DNA of 39,172 bases, taken from contig JABANP010000388.1 in the NCBI GenBank assembly GCA_013115135.1, positions 12,501 to 51,672 on the forward strand. The letters run 5' to 3'. The position numbers were made by a program, and so were the translations under genes. This document shows, piece by piece, positions 1 through 12,200 of this stretch. Within the stretch, counting starts at the first letter, position 1, and the number at the start of each line of letters is the position of its first letter. Under the pieces are notes generated by a model that saw only the letters and a program-made list of their open reading frames with translations, did no database searches and had not been told where the DNA came from. Source of the stretch: Perkinsus olseni (taxonomy: Eukaryota; Perkinsozoa; Perkinsida; Perkinsidae).

Positions 1-115
1 TTGATGCTTCTCCTCGTGGCTGTTATCGTTAATACTTAGTGTAACTTTTCAGTTTTCCCTCAGTGTTATTCTCATCCCTCCATCCCCTTGTCTTATCCCT
101 CACTCACCAGTAACA

Positions 116-1285
116 ATGACTACAGCAAGAACTGATGCTATATCATCTATGGTTGAAAGGGCAGTTGATACATCATATAGTGAAGAGAATGATGATGACC
201 ATGCTAACCGTACATCTCCCCCATCTCCCCCATCACTCATCAGTAGCCCTCATCATTTGGCAAACATGTATTCTCGACACGTGTTATGGAGTCTAGACTA
301 CCATCACATATCTACCATCACATACCATCATGCATCAGAACACGTTGCATGATAGATCCACAAGTTGCTGATACGGTTGCATCAGCGATGAAGGATTGGG
401 CACTACACTATGGTGCTACCCATTTTTACACATGTATTCTACCCTTATACAGGATCAACTGCCGAGAAACATGATAGTTTTTATCGAGCCAAGAGGTGAT
501 GGTACTGCTTTCACCAAGTTTGATGGTAAAGCCTTAATGCAGGGTGAACCAGATGCAAAGTTCATTCCCTCATGGTGGTATTAGAGATACTTACGAGGCT
601 AGAGGCTATACAGCATGGGATGTTACATCACCCGCATATCTTATGGATAAAGGTGGTTGTTTAACATTATGTATACCAACTGCATTTGTATCATACAATG
701 GTGAAGTTATTGACCTTAAAACGCCGTTATTGAGATCTATGGATGCTGTATCTATCGCGGCCAAAAGATTGGTATCACACTTTGTTGGTGATGATGAGGA
801 TGTTGATGAAGTCGTAAGTTATGTTGGTCCCGAACAAGAGTATTTCTTGGTCGATAAGAAGTTAGCTGTATTGAGACCAGATATCATGACCTGCGGGAGG
901 ACTCTGTTCGGTGCTAAACCATCCAAGACTCAGCAGTTTGATGATCATTATTTCGCCTCTATACCCGATAGAGTGCTCAAGTTCATGTCGGAGACTGAGA
1001 AAAAGACTCTATACCTCGGGGTACCTATCAAATGCCGTCATAATGAGGTGGCTCCTGGACAGTTCGAGATAGTACCACTTTATGAAACGGCTAATATTGC
1101 ATCTGATCATCAACATTTGGTTATGCAAGTATTGAGGAATACTGCAAGTAAACATGGCTTCAAATGCATGCTACATGAGAAGCCTTTCACTGGTGTTAAT
1201 GGTTCTGGTAAGCATATCAATTGGAGTCTGGGAAACGCTAATCAAGGTACTACTCAGGATTGGATTAATAATAGTCTGTCGTTGT

Positions 1286-1352
<67 letters not shown>

Positions 1353-2708
1353 AGGTAACTTCTTCAACCCTACTGAGAACCCTGCTTCTAATACATTATT
1401 CCTCATGTTTGTATCGGCTGTCATCAGGGCAGTTGATATCCACGCTGGTTTACTCAGAGGTTGCGTTGCATCAGCTTCTAATGACTGTAGACTAGGTAGT
1501 AATAATAATACTAACATCTTCGTTATCACTACATTCATTAATAGGTGGTGAAGAAGCGCCCCCAGCTGTTATATCAATATATCTTGGTGATCAGCTTGGT
1601 GATGTATTTGATCAAATCAAGCATAGTGTACCCGCTCATGAAAGGAATGGTTCGGGTGATTTCACATTAGAGACCAGAGTAAGTCAACAACATCAACAAG
1701 GGCCTCATGATCGCTACTACATATTATTCTTATCATACTCAGGTAAGACGTAGTTCCCTCCTCATTGGGTGCTAGTACTCTGCCTGATATCAATAAAGAT
1801 GCTGGTGATCGTAATCGTACAAGTCCTTTTTGCTTTTACCGGCAATCGTTTCTGAGTTCCGTGCTGTTGGATCTGAACAATCTCTTGCTCCTGCTACCAT
1901 CGTACTCAATACTATCATGGCAGAGAGTCTCGATGTACTCACTGGAGGAACGTTTACATTCGAAGCAACACCCTGCTACAGCCTTAGAGTATGCCGCTAA
2001 GGCCGTTATACGGGATAATTATCGTGAGCATGGCCGTGTGGTATTCAATGGTGATGGTTATTCTGATGCATGGAAGGCCGAGGCTCAGAGACGTGGTCTT
2101 AAAAAAATCTTACTCAAGCTCCCCAAGCTATAGCGGAATATGGTGCACCCGGGAGACTATAGAAATGTTTGAGAAGTGCAGTGTGCTCAGTGAGAGTGAA
2201 CTAATGGCCCAAAAAGGAAGTATTCCTGGATAAGTACACTAAGAAGGTCGGTGTCGAGGTTAACTGTGCTTTGAGGATGGTACGTAGTACGATATTACCG
2301 GTTTGTCGTCGTTATCAATCACAATTGGCCCAAGATGTTATTAATGTGAAGGAAGCACTCGGTGTTGAATCCGCTGCTGCTACTGCTAAGGATGAATTAA
2401 TAGATCTTACCAACACTATTGATGATATGTGTGATAGAATGAGACATCTTGAGAAGGAGAGGGATGCTCTACAGGATGATGATGATGATGAGATGGCACG
2501 TGCAGAGTAAGTCAGCTCCTCTTCGTGATGCTCTAGTCTTCCCCGAAGATGACCAATTATCGCTATATTATCATTGTTCAGATTCGCTGCAGAGCATTTG
2601 GTGCCTTCCCTAGAGGCTTTGCGTGAACCAGTCGATAAATTGGAGACTATCGTCTCCAATGATATGTGGCCTTTACCTACTTATCAAGAGTTACTTCATA
2701 TGAAGTAA
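116..2708 (+). CDS. Type III glutamine synthetase (GSIII), frame disrupted
   Basis: GSIII makes glutamine from glutamate, ammonia and ATP. Conserved stretches are clear: [16 protein letters not shown] (about 255-305), [20 protein letters not shown] then [73 protein letters not shown] and the C-terminal [11 protein letters not shown] ending at the stop at 2706-2708. Introns seen: 1247-1354 (carries a TTG repeat, length 3n, no stop), 1496-1544, about 1679-1741 and 2507-2581. The conserved protein cannot be read in one frame: about ten extra-base positions are needed, for example T-runs at 423-427, 478-482 and 1827-1831, AAA at 557-559, CCC at 1756-1758 and A-runs at 2101-2107 and 2211-2215. It is therefore a recent pseudogene, a locus with indel errors, or something stranger. 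The N-terminus before about 250 is uncertain; the ATG at 116 is a candidate. Family identity is firm, integrity is not. Confidence 0.85.
1247..1354 (+). repeat. (TTG)n microsatellite inside a GSIII intron
   Basis: This GT-AG intron is mostly a pure TTG repeat (about 1280-1352). Removing it restores the conserved junction NQG/NFFNP expected for GSIII. It is 108 nt, a multiple of three, and lacks stops, so retaining it would insert a poly-leucine segment instead of truncating the protein. Confidence 0.85.
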
Positions 2709-3750
2709 TCCTAGGCTGCTGCTCATGCTGCTGCTGTTGTAATGTTTACGTCACTTTGTTTTCTACAGATCTTCTACTGCACCATAGCCTTACTACTAAT
2801 GGTTCTCTTCGATATAATATCGTCGGTTGTTCTGCTGTAGTAGCTATCGGTATTTTACTATCTTTGTCGTTCTCGTCGTAAAGGTATATTCTTCATGAGT
2901 TTTCCGTACTGGAAAAGGTCGACGTTCCCGCAGTGTACAATCGTATTCGCTGCTGCAGGTTTGGTAGTCCTCTCACTGTAGCTCCGTCATCCTTATCGTC
3001 ATGTTGTCAATACCTTACCATCAATACCTTTTTTTCTGCATTGTCTTTTTCCCGACGTTCGCGGAGTTCGCCGCCGTACGGTGTCATCAATTGTTGAGTT
3101 CTCGTAAAGTTCGGAGGGGAAGATATTAGTTAATTTATCGGTATACATAGAAGACGCAGCGAACGTGAATCGTTCGCGAGGGTGAAAAGGAGCCAAATAC
3201 ACATTTATTGTCCTGGCGGTAGTATTATCTTGAAAAACTTTCCCTCTCACTATAACTCAATAATGCTGCTCGTTGCAACGATAAATCATGATGCATGCGT
3301 CAGCAGGGGTGTGGTAGCAATACGGACGGTATATGTGGTCTACGAAGCCTCGAGAGGTGTATATCATGCCGGATCTGATGATGATCGATGATATACCTCC
3401 TACCTAATCATCATAACCTTACCAATGGATCATCCCCACCCCTCAATACAGATTGAGGATTCAACACCACCTCTGAAGCGTCCTTCAACCATAGGCATCG
3501 GAGAGGTACCTCAGGAGAGCCTCCCTTGGGTGATGGAGGGGTGGCAGGGTGGTGAGCTACACCATCATGTTGATGATGGTCTCCTGCAAAGAACCATCCA
3601 AACTATGAGAAGGCTCCTCTTACCCAATGTATGATCGAAAGCTAAATGATCCAGAAGACGTAGGAATTTCGATAATGGCGGGATAGCGGGAGTAGCGGAG
3701 GGGATTGGAAGTAACGATGGCAGATAGCCAATACCATATATGATGTCATA
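2709..3750. other. Intergenic stretch, no gene supported
   Basis: This is the 3' flank of the glutamine synthetase gene and the space before the convergent minus-strand gene. Short open frames occur on both strands, but none shows a family motif or exon chain I can defend. No long repeat or RNA gene was seen. Confidence 0.5.
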
Positions 3751-3751
3751 C

Positions 3752-4094
3752 CTAGACACGGGTGAGGGTGGAGTCAGTGACCGACCATACATCATGATGA
3801 CCGTACAGTGATATTATCGTTATAGCCTCTGCTGCTGCCTCCTCTTCCGTACGCCTTATCAGTAATACATCCCCAAAGGCCTGTATCAAGTCCTTGATAC
3901 TATCAGATAACGATGTCTTTAGGGTGAGATAGAACAATGCCCGCTGTACAAGAGGGTGACATCTCTTAGTTACCTGCAATAGATACACACCATCAGCTAA
4001 CATCTTATACCCTATTAGTGACATAATCACATCATGATGGCGATAACTGTCTGGGGAATATCTTATACAATCTGTTCTTGTTAGCTTCATGTTG

Positions 4095-4137
<43 letters not shown>

Positions 4138-6475
4138 CCGTGTCCGATAGTTTGTATCTTTCGGCATTCCTCTTCGATCGTCCAATGAGGAAGTCGCTCG
4201 GCCCATGGTGCTGCCCATCTCGCTGCTGCTTCTCGGACCTTCACAGAGAGTACCACTCCAACCGCTGCTTGTCGTTACTCCCATCTCCTCCATTCCTCTG
4301 CTATGTTCAGTCTGATATCGTCTGGGGACATCTCCTCCTCGACAGTCGATCCAACCTCGGTGAGGTATTCGCACCTTCGATGGTACTGGCAGGAACCCCT
4401 CGTGATTATTAGACAACACTACCACAACTCGATAGCCCACTCTGGTAGTGGACGACTAGTGGACCCATCATCAGACCAGAGGGGTGAGAGAATATCCACT
4501 AAGGAGGAGGAGGTGTTGGGAGATGAGATGTTGAGTATCTGCTGGTGAGGACTACTTCAAGCTTCAGAGAGGTGACAGGTCGATACCATAATGTCCCTAA
4601 CTTTCGGTGATGATGATGATGATGGCCATGCTGCCTTACATAAATGCATGAGGATTGTAATGAAAGCAGCAGCAGCATCCATGATACATGAGCATGTACA
4701 TCGTGCCATATCATCTTCAATGGGATGACGTAACGATAATAGATCAGTGAATAAGACTTCTATATTATAAAAAGGTAGAGTATACCACACCTTCGGTATC
4801 AATAATATCGGGCTACTCGTTCCCATTGGTAATAGATACCTGATGATGTCGATGATAACGTCTCGTGAGTTCCCCTTCCCCTCCTACTACTTTGCTGAAT
4901 AAAGGTTGGATCTCCATATTTCATACACTTCCACAGGGTCAATCCATGATGATGATGATGAGCCTCGGAAGGAGGTGTTCATCTGTCATTACGACACATG
5001 ATACTACTCATCATCATGTAGTCCATTATTACGATATAGGTTATGACATCTCTCAGTTCACGACTGTTCTTCTCCTCATCATCGTCATAGACAACTGCCA
5101 GCTGGTCATCAGCATTCGGGCCGTCGTTATTCTCATCATTCGTACGTGCTTCCCTTCCATTCACCTAACATTGGCCAATACTGATACCTCCTCCTCCTCC
5201 TACCACCACACTACAGCACCGTTCGGTGAGTATCCTCATCACGGTGGAGGTTGCCCCTTACTCCACCACTGATATTATTATTATTATTTAACTTATCAAT
5301 AATATCAGCAACAACACCATCTAGAGTGTGCAAGAGATCTGTGATAATGCTATTGAGCTCCTGTTGAGTATTGGCCTGAGCATCATGTACCATCCCCTCA
5401 TTCAGTATGAGTATCATCATCATTACCATCCAATATGTGATATGCTGTACCCTTTGCTGTAATACCCGCCTTTCTACTCCAACTACGCTATCACCTAATG
5501 CCTCATTATCGAATATCGAGAGTACCTGAGCGGAGTGCCTCCTAAGTGATGAGCGAAAGAAGAAGCAGAAGCGGGGTACCGTATCAGGTATGGAATCCTT
5601 CTTGTAGTTATCATCGTGTCCTCCTCTATAAGGCGTCCCCTCATCCAGCGCTGTATGTGCATCATCAACTTCTGTACCTCCTCCTTTTTCTCCTGCTGTT
5701 GTGGTTGTTGTGGTTGTTGTGGTAGCCAAGTTGGTCCATTGAATGAGTTGCAGTGATAGTTTGAGCTCGTTGAGTGCCAAAGCTCTGCATTAATGATGAG
5801 TAGTAGTCGGAGTAGTAGTAGCATCTTACTTCCCGTAGGCAGTGACAGCATCATTCCATCTCCCCATCAATTGTGGTATACAATCTTCCTTTATCTGCTT
5901 ATACTCCTCGAGGACGCTCTTATCTGACAATAATAGACATAGAATGACTGATAGCAGCAGGGATCATTACATATAGACATAGATGCATGCATCCACAATG
6001 TTGTGGTGGTGCTGCTACGTTCTTGTTGCTGTTTATAGTAGCTACCAACCTCTGCCTTAATGTATCGGTCTACAGTGTTCAACTGCCACCATCATAATAA
6101 GATCCATCATACTGGTCATGATGATGATGATGTTAGTTATTAACCTGCTCATCATTATCTACCACTATTGGTATCAGCATTACTACCTTATTGAATATTA
6201 ACATCAGGTTATCATCTTCCTCTTGTCTATCCCTATACTCTTCACTATCAGTATACACTCTTATTACGGCGTGGACTGCTGATCCCACTGCACCACTACT
6301 GCTGCTTCTGCTGCTGGGTAGGGTATCATATACCATTGATGGTGGTAGTAGATATCTATTAGTGAGCACCACCACCACCACTACCATAACAATACTACTA
6401 CTACCTGCATACTTCCCTAGCCTCCGCGATATGGCTAGTAGTAGTCGGTGATGAATGCACCTCCTCCTCCTCCTT
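3752..6475 (-). CDS. Multi-exon helical protein of unknown function
   Basis: I do not recognise this gene. Several plausible exons can be chained on the minus strand: EEEVHSSPTTTSHIAEAREV (near 6475-6415), VIRVYTDSEEYRDRQEEDDN (near 6270-6210), LNTVDRYIKAEV (near 6080), KSVLEEYKQIKEDCIPQLMG followed by ALALNELKLSLQLIQWTNLA (5930-5730), a Thr-rich linker, ANTQQELNSIITDLLHTLD (near 5360), DPVEVYEIWRSNLYSAK then YLLPMGTSSPILLIPKVWYT (4950-4790), VREAAARWAAPWAERL (near 4230) and CHPLVQRALFYLTLKTSL (near 3950). The exons are separated by short GT-AG introns, many made of GTA/GAT repeats. The composition is amphipathic-helical with Trp-containing segments and no obvious catalytic motif. The 5' boundary is unclear because the sequence upstream runs into the long TTG array, which may be a further intron. 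Exact ends are guesses. Confidence 0.4.
4092..4134. repeat. (ATC/GAT)n microsatellite
   Basis: A pure trinucleotide tract of about 14 units, probably intronic in the unknown minus-strand gene because exon-like sequence lies on both sides of it. Confidence 0.8.
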
Positions 6476-6477
6476 GT

Positions 6478-7267
<790 letters not shown>

Positions 7268-8216
7268 TTGGCAGCCTTGCCGATCGGAGTCATCCCCAAT
7301 GTCCGGCCTTGGCGCTGCACGGGCTCGTCGCCCGTCAAGTCGCGCACTTCGTAGCGAAGTGACGACTCGCCTCTTCGGTAACCAGAGTTTGGTCAGTGGT
7401 GTGCCACTGAAATGCCGATCCCTCGGGTTGCTGTCCTCCCAGAACCACCCTGCGCTCGCCGTTTTGCGTGGTACTGCTTTGCGAGATCTCGGCCTTAGTT
7501 AGGCCCGTAGAGAGAGTGAGGGTCAGCGACTTTAAATGAGTGGAAGAGAGCGATCCGGCCGACGCATTCTAGATGCAGTATTACGAAAGACGCTACTGTG
7601 AGAGCTATGAGGTAGGGTTGGTCGCCTCACCAGCACCCAGTTACCAGCAAGGGGAACGTATGAGTGTGGCAGGTTCAGTCCCCACTTCGTACCGGCAAAG
7701 CGACGCGACGCTGACGCGTAAGGACCTGTGGGGGTTGCAAGTGGTGGATAATTGATATTCCAAATTAATTTGGCACATTCTCGCAGTATGCGTGTAATGG
7801 GATTCTGCGCGGATGTTTGTGTATGCGTGCAGCGGCGTTTATAGCTATATGTCCGACCTGTCGTTGGGTCGTTGTCTCGGCTAACTCCGTACTCCTCTGA
7901 TCACTCTCCCCTCTCATTGTCACAAGTACTAGTTTAACTCAAGGCCCTACTTGTAGTGTTCATCAGTGAGTACATCCCCGCATCTCTTCCTGCATAGTAA
8001 CACGAACCCCGTTACATTCGAAAATCTATGCATAAATCTCAGTATGTAGGCATAAAACGGTCACAGTTTTTGAAGAGTGTTTTCATATCGTCGTAACGAA
8101 GAGTGTGTAAATAAATCATGTTCCAACTCCCAGTGGTTGACGCGAAATCAAATTTTTAGACTATATTCCAAATTTATTCGGAGCACTGTGCTTCCCTAAG
8201 TTCATTTTCTAAGAAA

Positions 8217-8261
8217 ATCTCCCATTTGTTAAAGAAAATTTTTCTTTAACAAATGGGAGAT
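8217..8261. repeat. Perfect 22-bp inverted repeat, 1-nt spacer
   Basis: The left arm (8217-8238) begins ATCTCCCATTTG and the right arm (8240-8261) is its exact reverse complement, separated by a single T. As RNA it would be a near-loopless hairpin; as DNA it could extrude a cruciform. No flanking target-site duplication or coding element was recognised. Confidence 0.9.
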
Positions 8262-8461
8262 CAGTGTAATGATTTTGATGATTCTGCTCTGGTTATAGTC
8301 ACGTATTCCAGTGAGCCGATCATATTATGATACGATCAAACAAGGATTCGTGATAAAACCAGTTGATCCTTTCTTTCATTACCAGACTTATTGAGATATA
8401 GTGGAGGATCGAGGACCCACAAGATTACAAGATATCTCTGTGACGCGACCAATCCTTATTC

Positions 8462-8791
8462 GTGATGTTTACTATGAAGTCCGTATTTTACCGTATCGCT
8501 TTGTTAATCATACGTTGTGATGCTCACGTACTTCAGGGGTTCTTGGTCTTTGGTCTATTCCGTCACTATCGCTCCTACATGGAGAATACTCCTAGCGCAG
8601 AAGGTGATGCTGGGTTGCACGAAAGCCAGTCATTGATCGCGACATCCGGGGCGTCCAGCGGGCAAAGAGCCGTGTCGCAACAATCAGACTCATTAATTTC
8701 CGAGAGAGATGCGAGTGCAATGAGTGGTATGTCAGTAGCCATCCCAAGAACTCACCTGGATCGTAGAAGCAGCGGGTTCTCCACCAACTGA
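8462..8791 (+). CDS. Hypothetical open frame, weak membrane-protein look
   Basis: A 109-codon open frame opens with a GTG and has ATG as its second codon. It has a hydrophobic part (FYRIALLIIRC, then LQGFLVFGLFRHYRSYM) followed by a Ser/Gln/Glu-rich hydrophilic tail. The LQGFLVFGLF phrase recalls the last transmembrane helix and tail of some seven-helix receptors, but no upstream helices can be joined to it. A stop lies close upstream. It may be a last exon, a gene fragment or chance. Confidence 0.2.
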   Translation: MMFTMKSVFYRIALLIIRCDAHVLQGFLVFGLFRHYRSYMENTPSAEGDAGLHESQSLIATSGASSGQRAVSQQSDSLISERDASAMSGMSVAIPRTHLDRRSSGFSTN

Positions 8792-9251
8792 ACTGGAACG
8801 CGAGACAGCCTTGTGGATGGCGTCAAATGCAATAGATTGGTTGGGCGCACGCTATTTGTAACAAACACGTCCGACGGGTAGCCCAAGGAAAATCTTGGGC
8901 GACTTGAGAAATCTTATGGGCGCGCCGCGAACAAGGCGAACCATTCGATCCCGAGCGGTTGCATTTTTTACTGTATTTTTCGCCCATTTCTTTGTTCTAT
9001 TGCGCCCAACAAATTCTCTCACCGCGGCAGATAATTACTCCAGCGTGCCGCTGATGACGTGGATTCGAAGCTTTCACCCAGATCGTGTGACAGCCTGCTG
9101 CTCTCACCGTTTCCGGGCGTGTGGGTCGTTGTCGTGTGCAAATCAACCGAAACCGGACTACCGACTAATCGGGTGTTGTATTGATTGTAGAGAGGCTGAA
9201 CTGCATACGGTATTTATTGTAGTAGCAGTGTAGTTTGAATCAAGTTTATAC

Positions 9252-12200
9252 ATGATGACTACAGATGATGATGAGGATGGTGATGTTCAAGTGGTGGAGG
9301 GGGGAGGAGAGGTGACTCATGACAATGTTATGATGGTCACACCACCAGCAGCAGCACGTACCTATTCCACATCATCATCTTCATCTGATACTATGTCATC
9401 AACCTCTTCCTACTCATCTTCCTGTACCTTCTGTTATGGGCCTTCTGATGATGAGGAGGAGGATGGTGATAGTGTCGCTGATGTCAATGAAGGGGATGAT
9501 GACAATAAGGTGTCAGCAGCAGCAGCAGAGGGCGGTGACGTCTCAATACAAGAGCATGATGAGCATGATAACAACAATACCAATACGAGCAGCATCAATA
9601 CCAATGGAGAGAGCTCACGACGAGATAACAACAGTAGCCATCATCATCACCACCATCATCAACACCATCATCATAGACGCACTACATATCAACAGTATGA
9701 GCTCAGAGAACAGATGCTACAGCAGCCTACTGCTGGTTTGATACACACTACGGCTGCTCCTGCTCCGAGTACTAATACCAGATATACACCACCTACTAGT
9801 GATGGTGATAGCCGTGATAAAGGCCAGCAGAGTATTGTGGACGATGCCATCGTGGGAGGTGGTAAGGGAGTGGTATAAATAGTAGGCTTATTACAATACA
9901 TCATTAGATACCATTACCAACACACCAACAGCCACAGCAGCAGCAGCAGCCACTCATTCGCTTGGCAGTATTAATAACCATTCATCTCATTATGCTGATC
10001 CGGAAGTATGGTCCCCTACTAAAGAGTAATATTACTCAAGAAGGGTCAGATCATCATCATCCACAACAACAGCAGTACTATTATCGTCTTAGGTATAAAC
10101 TTCGTGCTGGTTGTGTAGTTTATGATGAGGCTGGTACCAATATACTCCTAGTCAACTCAACACGGCATGGATCTGATCGTATGACCCATACCATACCATC
10201 CGGTAAAGTTGAATCATTCGACCAAGATCTAGAAACAGCAGCGGTGCGGGAGACAATAGAGGAAGCTGGGGTTGAATGTAGCGTTATATGGGATTTGGGA
10301 TGGTATAAATCATCGACTAAGACTGGACAGCCTACAGTAACTAGATTGTTCTTAGCACAATCTACCAATGTATTATCAACATGGCGAGAGGTAGTAGTGA
10401 TGATGATACTAATACTAGTAGTCATCATGTTGTTGTTAGTCTGAGTTCCGTGAGAGGATGTGGTGTAGTGTGTCGAGGGCGTTATCCCTGTTGGGTAGGA
10501 AGAAGCCACATTATCGTCTAGCATTACATATGGCGGCTAATGTAATACACAACAAGGAGTATAACAACAAGCAGAAGAAGAGCTGTTATGATTGTTATTC
10601 TCAGGCATACGCCCAACATGGTCATCCCCATTCACCCCTTATTACCGGTCCATCACAAAGCAGGAACAAGAAGAATAATAATAAGATGCTTACCGTAAAA
10701 GGACGGGTGAAGGATAAGGCACCATCACTCGATATCAATGACGAGAAGAGAGCAAAGCATGCGGACGAGGGCGAGGAAGGGGAGCATGCTCCTGTTGATG
10801 ATGATGATGATAGTGTTGGTATGCCTACTACTGGTATGCTAGTAGATGGTGGTGACAACGGGAGGATTGTTGTTGATGATAGTACCACCAAAGGCAGCAA
10901 CACTCATGATGATGCTCTCATCGCATCGTCATCATCATCGTCTGGTAGTGGTAGTAGTAGTGGTAGTGATGATGATGGTGTTATACAAATTGCCGGCATT
11001 GAAGATGGGGAAGCCGTGAAGGACGAGGGTCCTGCTGCCGTGGCGGAGGCGGCGGCCGTCGATGCCTTATCATCATCATCATCGATTGCTGCAGTGGTAG
11101 AGGAGAGGGAGGAGCATTGTCTACGGGCTGCTGACTCCAAGGGTACATCATCCCCAGCAAGCCTGTATGATACACCTGATGGAGGCGACGGCGCGGCCGC
11201 CCAAATAACTACACCACCACTACCACCACCGTCGACAGCAGCAGCAGCAGTAGTAGCCTCCTCTCCTGCACCTGTGGATGATGATGAGTATGATGAAGCG
11301 AGCTGTGATGATGATGACTACTACGAGGATGACTACTACGAGGATGAGTATTATGATTATTATGATGATCTTGACTCCGACTCTGATGCATACGGTATCG
11401 ATGATTTATTATTGGATGATGCTCATGAGGAAGAAGAAGACTTCGAACATGACGATTATCATCATCAGTGTATAGCCCAGCCACTACGACATGGCGAAGG
11501 GAGACGTGGGGATGCCGACGACGACGAGGGTACTAGGGTTCATGATGGTCATCCACGAGGGCATGTCATACCTCCTACTACCCAAGACAAGGATGAGCAT
11601 ACCATACCACTCCATCACCAACACAAGGAGGAGGAGTATAGGGGTGCTACTACAACTACGACGACGACGACGACAGCGGTAGATGGGAGGCAATTGGATA
11701 AACAAGAAGGGGATCTACAGCAGGAGGGGGAGGAGGGGGGCATAGGCAGCAGCAAGAGCAGCAGCTTAGGGAAGAGGGTTATGATGATGAGGTGTGACTG
11801 TAGACGTTGTCGTTATTATAGAAGGAGATTACTGGCTAAAGGCGTTATATTATCCCGTCATCATCATCATCCTACAAAGACTACTACAACTGTTGCTGAG
11901 CAGTTGGGGGGGGCATCTCATGCCTGTAATAACAACAACGGCTGTTGTTGATGATAATGATGATATTAATAGTCTGCACTGTCATTGCAGGTTCAATGGA
12001 GTTCGGCATCCTCATTGGAGGCCTTACTAACACAACAACAACAAGGCACACCAGCAGCATCATCATCGAGGCAGCAGCAGCTGTTGTCATCACAGCATGA
12101 TGGTACAGCTGCAGGAGTAGGAGGGGATACCCATACCAACGTGGATGCTGGGATGAACGGAGAGTGTGGTAGTGGGGGTAGGAGAAGGAGGAGGGCTCAC

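Larger units (their letters stand above)
7268..9251. other. Repeat-poor island of unknown nature
   Basis: This stretch lacks the trinucleotide repeats that fill the rest of the window. Its left part (about 7270-7740) is visibly richer in GC and CpG. It contains short perfect hairpins at 7319-7335, 7338-7367, 7393-7410 and 7491-7505, and a perfect palindrome at 8217-8261. The phrase ATATTCCAAATT recurs at about 7757 and 8163. No transposase, reverse transcriptase or recognised protein domain was found. It could be a transposable-element remnant, a structured noncoding locus, or ordinary promoter DNA of the gene starting at 9252. Confidence 0.5.

Noticed and set aside
423..2215. Perkinsid mitochondrial-type frameshift decoding (AGG-Y and CCC signals)
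   Set aside because: The break sites here are mostly T and A runs, the gene has spliceosomal introns, and nearby nuclear genes read normally.
2999..3250. An 83-codon minus-strand frame in the intergenic region
   Set aside because: No motif, no neighbouring exon and no length or composition support.
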